From: Paenibacillus aceti | Lineage (GTDB): Bacteria > Bacillota > Bacilli > Paenibacillales > Paenibacillaceae | Assembly (NCBI RefSeq): GCF_003614185.1 | Contig: NZ_KZ987724.1 | Span: forward strand, 1,606,633 to 1,670,632 | Direction of reading: 5' to 3' | DNA length: 64,000 nt | In this document: piece after piece, positions 25,770 through 34,514 of the stretch | Position numbering within the stretch: the first letter of the stretch is position 1 | Layout: each line of letters starts with the position of its first letter | Translations under genes and position numbers: made by a program | Notes under the pieces: generated by a model | The model's database searches: none | What the model was told of the DNA's origin: nothing | Seen by the model: only the letters and a program-made list of their open reading frames with translations

Positions 25770-26660
25770 CTAGAAAATACGATAGTCCGTAAGTTTTTGA
25801 GCCAGCTTGTTCGCGGACAGAATCAGAATAATACCGACTACCGACCGCAGTAGGCCTACGGCTGTCCCCAAGCTATATTGTCTCTCTACAAGACCTACTC
25901 GATATACATAAGTATCGATAATATCCGCCGTTTGGTAGACCAGAGGATTATACAGGTTAAAGATCTGGTCAAAACCGGCATTCAGAACGTTAGGCAGATT
26001 CAGCGTCGTAACGAGTATAATCGTTGGCAGCATGCCCGGAAGCGTGATATACCATAGCTGCTTCCAGCGGTTAGCTCCATCGATAGAGGCCGCCTCATAC
26101 TGCCCCGGGTCGATCGACGTCAATGACGCCAGATAGATGATCGAGCCATATCCGAAGCCCTTCCAGACATCCGTCATGACAAGCATCGGCCGGAACCAGT
26201 CATTGCTGGCCATGAACAGGATCGGATCGATCCCGAACCAGCCCAGGAAGGCATTGATCGGACCTTCGTAAGAGAATATATTCATGACTACAGTGGCCAG
26301 AATCGCCCAGGACAGGAAGTTCGGCAAGTAGACAACCGTTTGCATAAAACGCTTGGCAAAGCGCACACGAACCTCATTCAGCAGCAGGGCGAAAATGATC
26401 GATACCAAGGTTCCGACAATGATCTTCCAGATGGCGATGATGATCGTATTGGCGAAGATCTGCTTACTGTCTGGAATCTGCAGCATAAACTTGAAGTTAT
26501 CCAGCCCTACCCACGCCGAGCCGCTGATCCCTTTGGCCGGAATATAGTTCTGAAACGCCATGACAATCCCAAACATCGGAATAAAGGAGAAAATAATCAG
26601 AAAAATCATGCCAGGTAGCATCATGAAGTGAAAAGCTGCCTGATCTTTTTTATTCTTCAT
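25770..26660 (-). CDS. Sugar ABC permease (LplB-like)
   Basis: 296 residues, six helices and EAA motif YEAASIDGANRWKQLWYITLP. It is the heterodimer partner of the next permease. The Shine-Dalgarno site is weak (GAAAGAG, ~12 nt from the ATG). The gene lies 21 bp after the binding-protein gene. No ATPase gene is in the operon, as is usual for this class. Confidence 0.9.
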   Translation of the reverse strand: MKNKKDQAAFHFMMLPGMIFLIIFSFIPMFGIVMAFQNYIPAKGISGSAWVGLDNFKFMLQIPDSKQIFANTIIIAIWKIIVGTLVSIIFALLLNEVRVRFAKRFMQTVVYLPNFLSWAILATVVMNIFSYEGPINAFLGWFGIDPILFMASNDWFRPMLVMTDVWKGFGYGSIIYLASLTSIDPGQYEAASIDGANRWKQLWYITLPGMLPTIILVTTLNLPNVLNAGFDQIFNLYNPLVYQTADIIDTYVYRVGLVERQYSLGTAVGLLRSVVGIILILSANKLAQKLTDYRIF

Positions 26661-26681
26661 TAAGGATCAACTCTTTCAACT

Positions 26682-28394
26682 TCAATTGGAAGCAATCGCT
26701 TCGTTAACTTCCTTCGTGATGATATCCCCACCTGTCTTCTTCCAGCTATCGACAAATTTATCGAAGGAATCCGGGGATTGATCGCCAGTAATAATCTTCA
26801 AGTACATTTCAAGCTCCATCTTGGACAGAGTTGGCCATTTCAGCGACATGGACGATGTGGTTCCGAAGAATACAGGGTTAACTTCCTTGATATTCGCGTT
26901 CTTCACCATGCTTGCTGTAGTAATACTGGAAGCATATCCAGCCCATGATACCGAGTCCGGCTTGTCTCCGTTCTTCTCGCTATCCAGATATTTCTTGTAA
27001 GAATTGTAGTTGCTAATATCCATATTACTTACCAATTTGCTAGTATCGCCTGTCTCGAGCGCTTCCTTCATAATGTCAACATTGCGATAGAAAGCGTCAT
27101 AGTAGTCGATATTGACGATAATCGGTGAACCGGATACATTCAGCTGGCTATAGTCAGCGAATTGCTTCAGTACCTCTTCGTCTTTTTCTTGGTAGCGTTG
27201 GTAGTCATATTGCAGGCTGACCATCTTCACAGCTAATTCCGGATGCTCGAAGCCTTTACGTACTACAAGATAACTGCTTGAAGGGTTGCCAGTGAACATC
27301 GTGAGCGAACCGTCTTCCGCTTGTGGAGCAATATAAGATACCCATTCCGCGTCCGGGTTCAATTTAAGCGTATCGGCTACTGTCCAGCTTCCCCACCAGT
27401 TATCGAGGAAGGAACCGCTCTTGCCACCGGTGAGCAGCGCTTTGCGGTCATCGCCTGTACGTACCGCGAACTGACGGTCAACGAGGCCCTTCTTGTACAT
27501 CTCAGAGATTTTGGTAAGAGCCGTCTTCATCTCAGGCTGGATCGAACCATATACCGCATTGCCATTACCGTCATCAATCCATTGCTTCGGATAAGCGCCG
27601 TACAGGGAGAAGATATTGTTCAAAGAATATTGACCGCCGGATACACCAGCTACATTCTCATTGTCCACAACAAGACCTACGGTCTTGCCAGCCCCGTTAC
27701 CGCCTGGGTCTTTCTCGATGAATTGGGTGATAATGTTCTCGACATCTTCCAGTGTCTTAGGCTCTTGCAGTCCTAATTTATCCATCCAGTCCTTGCGCAA
27801 CCAGAGGATGCCAGGGCCGTGTGAAATTTCTGTCGTCGGAATGGCCATCAATTTACCATCGAATTTTGCGTTATCGAGTACGCGACCGCCGTAAGAATCA
27901 TAGATCTCCTTGATCCGGTCACTTGCTGTATTGTTATATGCATCTGTCAGATCGGCGATCAAATCGTTATCATGCAGCTGCTGCAAGGTCGAATAATCGG
28001 GAACGACCATGATATCGGGAATATCGCCGCTGACGATGGCCATCGATACTTTTTGGCTATAGTCAGTACCGTCATTAGCTTCGAATTTCGTCGTGTTCTG
28101 TACGTTGAGCTTGTCCTTGAAATATCGGGTCCAGACATTATCCGTAGCGTTATCCTTCTCATAAGCAGTTCCGTTCAGCGAAGAATAGTTCGTCGCCATT
28201 TGACCTACTGTGTAAGTTACGGTCTCCGGATACTTGCCAAATGGAGTAGTCATGGCTTCCTTCCAAGCAGGATCATTCAATTTATCGGATGCTGCACTGC
28301 TATTCGCATTGTCGGAGCTTCCACAGCCGGCCAGGGATACCGCTAACACAGCTGCTAGTGCAACAGAGCAAATACGCTTTGTTCTTGATAACAT
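26682..28394 (-). CDS. Extracellular sugar-binding lipoprotein (LplA-like)
   Basis: 570 residues. The lipoprotein signal ends in LAGC (residues 21-24), followed by a Ser/Asn linker and a two-lobed binding protein. GGGAGG precedes the ATG. It is the first gene of its operon and faces a divergently transcribed YesN/YesM pair across a 267-bp control region. By analogy with YesN-type systems, that regulator should activate this promoter when sugar is bound (inference). Confidence 0.9.
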   Translation of the reverse strand: MLSRTKRICSVALAAVLAVSLAGCGSSDNANSSAASDKLNDPAWKEAMTTPFGKYPETVTYTVGQMATNYSSLNGTAYEKDNATDNVWTRYFKDKLNVQNTTKFEANDGTDYSQKVSMAIVSGDIPDIMVVPDYSTLQQLHDNDLIADLTDAYNNTASDRIKEIYDSYGGRVLDNAKFDGKLMAIPTTEISHGPGILWLRKDWMDKLGLQEPKTLEDVENIITQFIEKDPGGNGAGKTVGLVVDNENVAGVSGGQYSLNNIFSLYGAYPKQWIDDGNGNAVYGSIQPEMKTALTKISEMYKKGLVDRQFAVRTGDDRKALLTGGKSGSFLDNWWGSWTVADTLKLNPDAEWVSYIAPQAEDGSLTMFTGNPSSSYLVVRKGFEHPELAVKMVSLQYDYQRYQEKDEEVLKQFADYSQLNVSGSPIIVNIDYYDAFYRNVDIMKEALETGDTSKLVSNMDISNYNSYKKYLDSEKNGDKPDSVSWAGYASSITTASMVKNANIKEVNPVFFGTTSSMSLKWPTLSKMELEMYLKIITGDQSPDSFDKFVDSWKKTGGDIITKEVNEAIASN

Positions 28395-28621
28395 AAGTAG
28401 ACCTCCCTATTTTTATCTGACTCATGATCTGACTCAAATGAATTATTATGGTTCATAAACTCGTAAATAATACGGTTTCAAAGCGCCGGCTTGCTTCAAA
28501 CCTGCATTCATAAATATAACTCTATTCTAAGATTGTTGCCCAAGACTCGTAAACGCAAAAAAATTACGTTTTATATCAAAAAATACTCTCTTTCTCCTTC
28601 TCAAATTGCCCCCATTAGGAG

Positions 28622-28630
28622 TGATATAAT
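28622..28630 (+). promoter_or_regulatory. Extended -10 promoter of the YesN/YesM operon
   Basis: TG-A-TATAAT is a perfect extended -10 box, 32 bp before the regulator ATG. No good -35 box sits at normal spacing, as expected for extended -10 promoters. Confidence 0.6.
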
Positions 28631-28661
28631 AAAATCATTAAAAAAGTACGGGAGGATACGG

Positions 28662-30212
28662 ATGTTAACTATTTTGGTAGTAGATGATCATAAGGATGAG
28701 CGTGAAGGGATCGCCTTCCTGATCGAAGAGCTGGGTCTTCCCCTTCATCTGGAGACAGCCGATAATGGCCGCAAGGCCCTGGATTATTTGAAACAACACA
28801 CTGTTGATATATTATTTACCGATGTCAGAATGCCGCAAATGGACGGCCTGCAGCTAACGAGGCAAGCGCTTGAGCTTCATCCGCAGCTTAAGGTGATCCT
28901 GTTCAGCGGTTTCGCTGAATTCGAATATGCCAAGACGGCCATTGCGCTAGGCGTCTCCGATTATCTGCTGAAACCGGTCAATGTCGATGCGTTCCAAGCG
29001 ACGATGACGAAGGTGATCGGGGAATTAACAGATCGTCAGCAGCAGGACGAAGCCTCGCAAATGAAACAGATCTATGTCAAGAAGCATATTCTCTTCACCC
29101 TCGTGAACGGGATCGGAGAACCACCTTCCATGCAAGGCTTGTGGCATGACTTTCCAACCTATTATCAAGGGATACTTCTGCTTGAATTCGAGAAGGATTT
29201 CTTCGAGAACACCGATGAGGTGGAATTCGAGGAATTTCTGCATTCCATACTGGGAACGCCTGCCGACTATTTGAATTTGAATGGCTGCCAGAGCATGCTG
29301 CTCTTCCCGGAGCAACAGGGAGTTCATTCCAGTATCTCTTATCAGGATTTGGCTGTACAGATTCACGACAGCATCCTGCTGACATATAAAGTAAATTGCT
29401 ATATCGGCATAAAAAAAGGACTGACAGCGATTCAAGATCTGGCCGAGGTGCTACCGGAACTGGAGCAATTGATGGAATACCGCTTCTTCCTGCCGGACTC
29501 CTTCGTATTCGACGCCAAGAACGAAATGCTGTTCTCCGAGCAGATCTTTCCCGACCTGACAGATAGCCAGATGCTTGAACAGATTCGCAGCAATATCAAA
29601 GAAAGGGATATGTTCAGCTTGAAGGCTAATACAGAACTGCTCTATCAGAAGTATGTAAGACAGGTCCAGTTCTCGCAATTGTATGTCAAACATATTTTCT
29701 CTACGGTTTATCAGAGCATCATGTCATCGATCAATGGACCTGAGCGGGAGATCAATTCAGGGATTGAGGCCATATATAAGGCGGATGATCTCAGGGATAT
29801 CCGTAGAATACTGCTGAAAGGAATTTCAGGATTTGAGCAAAAATTCACAAATACAGAACCCGCTCAAAACCGTGATATCATGGCGATTAAACAATATATT
29901 GAAGAGAACTACGCCGAGGATCTAAGTCTGGAGCATCTGGCGGCCAGAGTGTATTTGTCCCCCCATTATTTAAGCTCGATGTTCAAGAAGACGACCGGCT
30001 GCGGGATTAATAAATACATCAAAAATGTACGCATGCAAAAAGCCAAGGAAATGCTGACGAATACGCATCTGAAAATAGCGGATGTATCCAGCGCTGTCGG
30101 ATACCGCAATCTCTCTTATTTTTGCCAAAATTTCCGTGATTTCTATGGGCATACCCCCGAGAAATTCAGACAGCATAATCAAAGATTATATGAGGCCGTG
30201 GAGGAGTCATGA
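28662..30212 (+). CDS. YesN-type response regulator (REC + AraC HTH)
   Basis: 516 residues. The receiver domain spans ~1-120 with phospho-acceptor Asp54 (ILFTDVRMPQMDG) and the conserved Lys in YLLKPV. A middle region follows, then a C-terminal AraC domain (LEHLAARVYLSPHYLSSMFK and IADVSSAVGYRNLSYFCQNF). The ATG at 28662 follows GGGAGG and begins the receiver fold (MLTILVVDDHKDE). The open frame reaches further upstream but crosses the promoter. The divergent binding-protein operon is its likely target. The stop codon overlaps the kinase start (ATGA). Confidence 0.9.
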   Translation: MLTILVVDDHKDEREGIAFLIEELGLPLHLETADNGRKALDYLKQHTVDILFTDVRMPQMDGLQLTRQALELHPQLKVILFSGFAEFEYAKTAIALGVSDYLLKPVNVDAFQATMTKVIGELTDRQQQDEASQMKQIYVKKHILFTLVNGIGEPPSMQGLWHDFPTYYQGILLLEFEKDFFENTDEVEFEEFLHSILGTPADYLNLNGCQSMLLFPEQQGVHSSISYQDLAVQIHDSILLTYKVNCYIGIKKGLTAIQDLAEVLPELEQLMEYRFFLPDSFVFDAKNEMLFSEQIFPDLTDSQMLEQIRSNIKERDMFSLKANTELLYQKYVRQVQFSQLYVKHIFSTVYQSIMSSINGPEREINSGIEAIYKADDLRDIRRILLKGISGFEQKFTNTEPAQNRDIMAIKQYIEENYAEDLSLEHLAARVYLSPHYLSSMFKKTTGCGINKYIKNVRMQKAKEMLTNTHLKIADVSSAVGYRNLSYFCQNFRDFYGHTPEKFRQHNQRLYEAVEES

Positions 30213-31912
30213 GGCAAAGCTGGCATTCGCTCAAGAAATATATCCATGATTTGAATTTTCAGACAAAAATCAAATTGGCTTTTTTGCTGATCAGCATGAT
30301 CCCTGTCATTGTCTTGGGAAGCTTCTGCTTCTCGGAAACCCGCTCGCTGCTGATCAATCAGTCCAAATCCGATTTGAACGCGGCGCTGAACCAGAGCGCC
30401 TTAACCCTGGACAGTCAGCTGGAGGCGTACAATAAAATCGTAAATTTCCTGAGCTTCAACCAGGAGATCGTCAATGCGGCTAATCATACGTATACCAGCA
30501 CCTTTGAGATGTATGACCAGATCGTGAATGTCATCGATCAGAATTTCTATACTGCCCGGAACTTAAATGCAAGCATAGAGCAGCTTACCCTCTATACGGG
30601 CACCAATCTGCACCAGCATGGGCAGACCGTGCGGCCTTTGGATGAAATCAAGAAGATGAACTGGTATCCGCATGTGATGGATTCGACCAATGTATTGTGG
30701 TTCTCCGAGCAACAGAGAATCTTCAGCGTACGCCGTGTACTTAATACGAAGATTAAAAATCCGAAGGACAATATTCTATATGCCAAGATCAATTATGAGA
30801 GTCTCTTGAAGCCCTTTGAATCCTTGGAGAGTCAGGGCGGCCATCTGCTCATTCTGGATACTCGCGGACAGCTTGTCTATACCTCGGAACCAAGCGGAGT
30901 CTATCCAACTTCGCTCTACTCCGATCCGTCTGTAGAGGAGATGCACTGGAATGGTCAGAAATATACGGTACTGCATTCGGAAATCCCTACCTCGGGCTGG
31001 ACGGTGTTCCTGTATAAGCCGACGAATCTGATCACCGAGAAGGCATGGCAAATCGTCTCGACGGTTTTGTTCATCATCGTAGGCTGTATCGCGGCTGTAG
31101 CTATAGCCGGTACCTTGTTCTCACGCAAGTTCATCTCGAGAATCGAGCAGCTGCGCAGCAATATGAAGACCGTCGAGGAAGGCTCGCTTGAAGTGACAGT
31201 TCATAGCGATTCCAAGGATGAAATCGGGGATTTGATCCGCGGCTTCGGTAATATGGTCGTAAAAACGGAAGGGCTGATCAATAAAGTATATCGCGAGGAA
31301 ATCGCCCGCAAGGAATATGAGATGAAGGCGCTACAGGCACAGATTAACCCGCATTTTCTCTATAACTCCCTCTCGCTGATCAATTGGCGGGCACTGCGAA
31401 TTCACGCGACTGATATTAGTGAGATGGCCCAGCTATTATCGACCTTCTATCGTACAACGCTCAATAAGGGCGACAATATGATCCTAGTATCCGATGAGAT
31501 CCTGAACGTGCAATCCTATATGAAAATCCAGCTGATTATGCATAGCAACAGCTTCGATGTGGAGTATCAGATCGATGAAGCCATTCTGGCCTATCATATG
31601 CCGAATCTGATGCTGCAGCCGCTGATGGAGAATGCGATTATCCATGGGATCGAGAACAGGGATGAAGGCGGAAAGATCAAGCTGTCCGGCAAATTGGAGG
31701 ATGGCTGCATCGTGTTTCGGGTGGAGGACAACGGAATCGGCATTGAACCGGAACGACTCACTTCCCTGCTGGAATCCAAACCGACCGGCTATGGCCTGAA
31801 AAATGTACATGACCGGGCCAAGGTAATGTACGGCTCGGAGTACGGTCTGACGATCGAAAGTGAAGTGAACCGGGGTACACGGGTAATTCTGCGGTTTCCC
31901 GCAAATGAATAA
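30209..31912 (+). CDS. YesM-type sensor histidine kinase
   Basis: 567 residues. TM1 lies at ~22-42, an extracellular Cache-like sensor at ~43-280 and TM2 at ~281-303. A HAMP segment follows, then the His_kinase box QAQINPHFLYNSL with His382, and HATPase_c motifs (PLMENAIIHGIE, EDNGIGI, GYGLKNV). It is translationally coupled to the YesN regulator. The external sensor probably reads the sugar or the loaded lipoprotein of the divergent operon (inference). Confidence 0.9.
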   Translation: MRQSWHSLKKYIHDLNFQTKIKLAFLLISMIPVIVLGSFCFSETRSLLINQSKSDLNAALNQSALTLDSQLEAYNKIVNFLSFNQEIVNAANHTYTSTFEMYDQIVNVIDQNFYTARNLNASIEQLTLYTGTNLHQHGQTVRPLDEIKKMNWYPHVMDSTNVLWFSEQQRIFSVRRVLNTKIKNPKDNILYAKINYESLLKPFESLESQGGHLLILDTRGQLVYTSEPSGVYPTSLYSDPSVEEMHWNGQKYTVLHSEIPTSGWTVFLYKPTNLITEKAWQIVSTVLFIIVGCIAAVAIAGTLFSRKFISRIEQLRSNMKTVEEGSLEVTVHSDSKDEIGDLIRGFGNMVVKTEGLINKVYREEIARKEYEMKALQAQINPHFLYNSLSLINWRALRIHATDISEMAQLLSTFYRTTLNKGDNMILVSDEILNVQSYMKIQLIMHSNSFDVEYQIDEAILAYHMPNLMLQPLMENAIIHGIENRDEGGKIKLSGKLEDGCIVFRVEDNGIGIEPERLTSLLESKPTGYGLKNVHDRAKVMYGSEYGLTIESEVNRGTRVILRFPANE

Positions 31913-32046
31913 ATGCTAAAAAACACTTATTCTCGAGAATCAGCTTGAGATTCTGGAAATAGATGTATTTGTACAACTATTTCCTGATAGAAGCCCGGAT
32001 CGAGGTAGAAATCCGCCGGGGCTGAACTCCTTCTAGACATTAAAAA
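31913..32046. other. Hairpin-rich gap after the kinase gene
   Basis: It holds ATTCTCGAGAAT (31929-31940), a stem GGAAATAG...CTATTTCC with an inner TGTA/TACA stem (31955-31984) and a GCCCGG/CCGGGGC hairpin near 31992-32023. None carries a clear plus-strand T-run. One may still end the kinase transcript. Confidence 0.4.
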
Positions 32047-32108
32047 AGCTCCCATTATTGTAGAGTATAGAAATTTTTGTTTTCTACTGTCTACTATGAT
32101 GGGAGCTT
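32047..32108 (-). terminator. 60-bp palindromic element, copy 1 (also terminator of the lipoprotein gene)
   Basis: AAGCTCCCAT at the left pairs with ATGGGAGCTT at the right, with partly paired GTAGA/TCTAC segments inside. On the minus strand it ends GGGAGCTTTTTTAA, a good terminator for the lipoprotein gene. A near-identical copy in the opposite orientation lies at 34432-34490. Confidence 0.7.
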
Positions 32109-32142
32109 ATCAGACTGAGCACTCAGCCTGATTATTAGCCGT

Positions 32143-32709
32143 CTATTTTATGTGCTTTTTCATAGAATAGTAAAAATCTATCTTCCATACCTGATCTTCT
32201 TTTTGTAACATTAATGCTACAGACTTTGGTAGCCCTGTATCATCCGTAATTATGACCGTTACACTTTTCCCATTAAAAGATCGTTCATCGATTTGTATTG
32301 CATTATAATAAAAGGAGTGAATTGCAATTACAGTTTCATAATTCATCACATATTTCACATAATCATGTTTGAATTTATCTTTGTCAGGTAACTGATCATC
32401 ATTTAAGGTTATTTCATATAGCGAATCCGCATCATCTATAGATAGACAGTAAAGATAAACGAGCATCATTTCCTCCGGAGTAAAACTGTATAACTCACTG
32501 AGGTTTTTTTCATCTTTAAATCGAACAACTGAATTCTGCTTATCTATAGGGAGTCGTTTTATATAAGGCGACTCCTTAACATTATTATCCCCATCTTTCA
32601 CCTGTCTTGATATCGCATCGTTTTCAACCTCAAGTGGATTATTACTGCTGCAGCTAGACACTAAGAACAATGAAGTAATCACTAATATAATGAATATTCC
32701 TTGTTTCAT
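32143..32709 (-). CDS. Hypothetical lipoprotein
   Basis: 188 residues. A signal peptide ends in the lipobox VSSC (~17-20), followed by a polar Asn/Asp/Glu-rich linker. The C-terminal domain (~75-185, with EEMMLVYLYCLSIDDADSLY and a closing VWKIDFYYSMKK strand) resembles the small alpha/beta folds of secreted DUF proteins that monitor the envelope. I do not recognise the family. The gene is visibly more AT-rich than its neighbours and has a weak start region. It stands alone and lies inside the segment bracketed by the two inverted 60-bp elements, which may hint at acquisition. Confidence 0.7.
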   Translation of the reverse strand: MKQGIFIILVITSLFLVSSCSSNNPLEVENDAISRQVKDGDNNVKESPYIKRLPIDKQNSVVRFKDEKNLSELYSFTPEEMMLVYLYCLSIDDADSLYEITLNDDQLPDKDKFKHDYVKYVMNYETVIAIHSFYYNAIQIDERSFNGKSVTVIITDDTGLPKSVALMLQKEDQVWKIDFYYSMKKHIK

Positions 32710-32793
32710 ACGATCTTCTCCCCCCTTCTTTCATGATACCTTTCGCGCTATATCAACACCATACACAATGATTTCAGGCTTACACGACTCTGA

Positions 32794-33243
32794 ATACTTA
32801 TAACGCAGACGGATTTGCTCGTCGTCACGCATTCGATCGACAATGCAATTTCCGTCTCCACTCAACAACAAGGCAACAAAGTGTATTTGCTAGGCGGTTA
32901 TTTCAACCCCGATTCCCATGTTTTACACGGTTCTTCGATTGGGGAGCAGCTGCAGCAGTTTTATTTTGACTTTGCGTTTATCGGCGCTTCAGGCATCACC
33001 GCGGACGGGTTATTCTATTCAGAGTTGGAAGATATTCAAGTGAAGAAATCGATTCTGCAAAATTCCAAAAAGGTCTGCCTCATGGTGGATGCGTCGAAAG
33101 TGAATCAGACATCTTCTTTTAAAATGAGTTTTGATGGAATCGATCTCTTATTTACCAATCGGCGCCTGCCTGCAGCGATCCAAGAGAAACTAGACTTGTA
33201 CGGTATTGAAGTCATATTAGCCTCAGAGGGGGAGAACCTGTGA
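32794..33243 (+). pseudogene. Truncated DeoR-family regulator (C-terminal sensor part only)
   Basis: The open frame encodes the phospho-sugar-binding DeoRC half: LLVVTHSIDNAISV, VYLLGGYFNPDSHVLHG, DFAFIGASGITADGL and CLMVDASKV. The N-terminal helix-turn-helix (~100 residues) is missing. Just upstream another frame reads a TTLN element typical of the preceding DeoR segment, so a frameshift as well as a deletion is likely. The stop overlaps the nagA GTG (GTGA), so the remnant may still be translated ahead of nagA, possibly from the TTG at 32815. It is a relic of a NagR/AgaR-like repressor and is unlikely to bind DNA. Confidence 0.75.
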
Positions 33244-34397
33244 AGACGATAATTTCCAACATTATGATGATTCAGAACGGAGCGCTTACACCTGCCAGCG
33301 TCTGGATTGAAGATCACATGATTAAATCTATACTTCCTCCGAATCCGTCACTGGAAGATGTTCAAGATGCGGATCGCATCCTGGACGGACAACGTCACTT
33401 GCTGATTCCTGGTATGATTGACGTCCATATCCATGGCGCGGACAATCATGACATGATGGAAGGAACGACGGCAAGCATCCAAGCAGTATCCAGAGCCTGT
33501 GCCGCGACGGGATGCACCGGATTCCTGGCTACATCCGTAAGCTCTACACTAGACGACCTAATCGCCATGATTCGGAGCGTCAAACAAGTCATCGGCCATG
33601 AAGAAGGCGCCAAAATCGTCGGAATCCACTTGGAAGGCCCTTATTTGAACGTAGCGCGCAAAGGCATGCAAAACCCCAAATATTTGAGACATCCTGATCT
33701 TGATGAGATGGAGCTTATTTTCCGCGAAGCCGGAAATCTGATCAAGATGGTCACGATCGCTCCCGAATTGCCCGGCGGTATCGAACTTATTCATTATTTG
33801 ACAAGTAAAAATGTCGTAGTCGCAATAGCACATTCCAACGCTACGTATGAGGAAGCCCAATTGGCTTTCCAAGAAGGAGCCACGCATATCACCCATTGTT
33901 TCAATGCAATGCCAAGCATCCATCATCGCTCGCCTGGGCTTGTGACAGCCGCATTAGAGAACGATCAAGTGAGCGTTCAAGCGATAGTCGACGGCGTCCA
34001 TCTGCACCCCGGAATAATTCGCCTCATGCATAAAATCAAAGGGCCGGACCGCATGGTATTAACGACCGACGCGCTGCAAGCTATGGGTGTCGGCGATGGC
34101 GAATATCTCTTCGGCGGCCATCACGTGACGGTCAAGGACGGCATTGCGAGACTGCATGACGGCACACTAGCATCCAGTACAATAACGATGAACCGTTCCC
34201 TGAAGCTTAGTACAAAGTTCGGCATTTCACTGGAAGACAGCGTCAAGATGACTTCCACCACACCGGCGTCGATTCTTCAGTTGAACCAAACCGGACGCAT
34301 TGAAGCTGGTTACGACGCGGATCTCGTCCTGCTCGATGAGAATTTCGAAGTGATTGAAACGTTCATAAAAGGCGTTTCGTATCACGCTTCAATATAA
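33240..34397 (+). CDS. nagA: N-acetylglucosamine-6-phosphate deacetylase
   Basis: 385 residues of the amidohydrolase superfamily. Metal and catalytic motifs are DVHIHG (61-66), HLEGPY with Glu132, AHSNA (His198), THCFNAM (His219), VDGVHLHP (250-257) and the catalytic Asp277 in TTDAL. The enzyme removes acetate from GlcNAc-6-P (or GalNAc-6-P for AgaA) in the cytoplasm. The start is a GTG overlapping the stop of the DeoR remnant. No nagB deaminase or PTS gene is adjacent, so this is an orphaned piece of an amino-sugar operon, apparently intact. Confidence 0.92.
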   Translation: MKTIISNIMMIQNGALTPASVWIEDHMIKSILPPNPSLEDVQDADRILDGQRHLLIPGMIDVHIHGADNHDMMEGTTASIQAVSRACAATGCTGFLATSVSSTLDDLIAMIRSVKQVIGHEEGAKIVGIHLEGPYLNVARKGMQNPKYLRHPDLDEMELIFREAGNLIKMVTIAPELPGGIELIHYLTSKNVVVAIAHSNATYEEAQLAFQEGATHITHCFNAMPSIHHRSPGLVTAALENDQVSVQAIVDGVHLHPGIIRLMHKIKGPDRMVLTTDALQAMGVGDGEYLFGGHHVTVKDGIARLHDGTLASSTITMNRSLKLSTKFGISLEDSVKMTSTTPASILQLNQTGRIEAGYDADLVLLDENFEVIETFIKGVSYHASI

Positions 34398-34431
34398 AGG
34401 AAAAAGCTGAAATCCCTTGAGAGAATAAATC

Positions 34432-34490
34432 GCTCCCATCATAGTAGACAGTAGAAAAAACAAAAACTTCTACTCTACAATGATGGGAGT
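34432..34490. repeat. 60-bp palindromic element, copy 2 (inverted)
   Basis: The reverse complement matches 32047-32108 over about 59 bp with a handful of differences. Both contain GTAGAGTA, TTTTTGTTTT and CTACTGTCTACTATGATGGG. Together the copies bracket the lipoprotein, DeoR remnant and nagA. It lies between the convergent ends of nagA and the YHYH gene and could also act as a weak terminator; T-runs are poor on both sides. Confidence 0.65.
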
Positions 34491-34514
34491 ATTAGAGTTA
34501 GTATGATAGCTACG

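Noticed and set aside
28395-28490. cre site upstream of the second sugar-binding lipoprotein gene
   Set aside because: The best candidate, TGAAACCGTATTAT, lacks the 3' half of the consensus.
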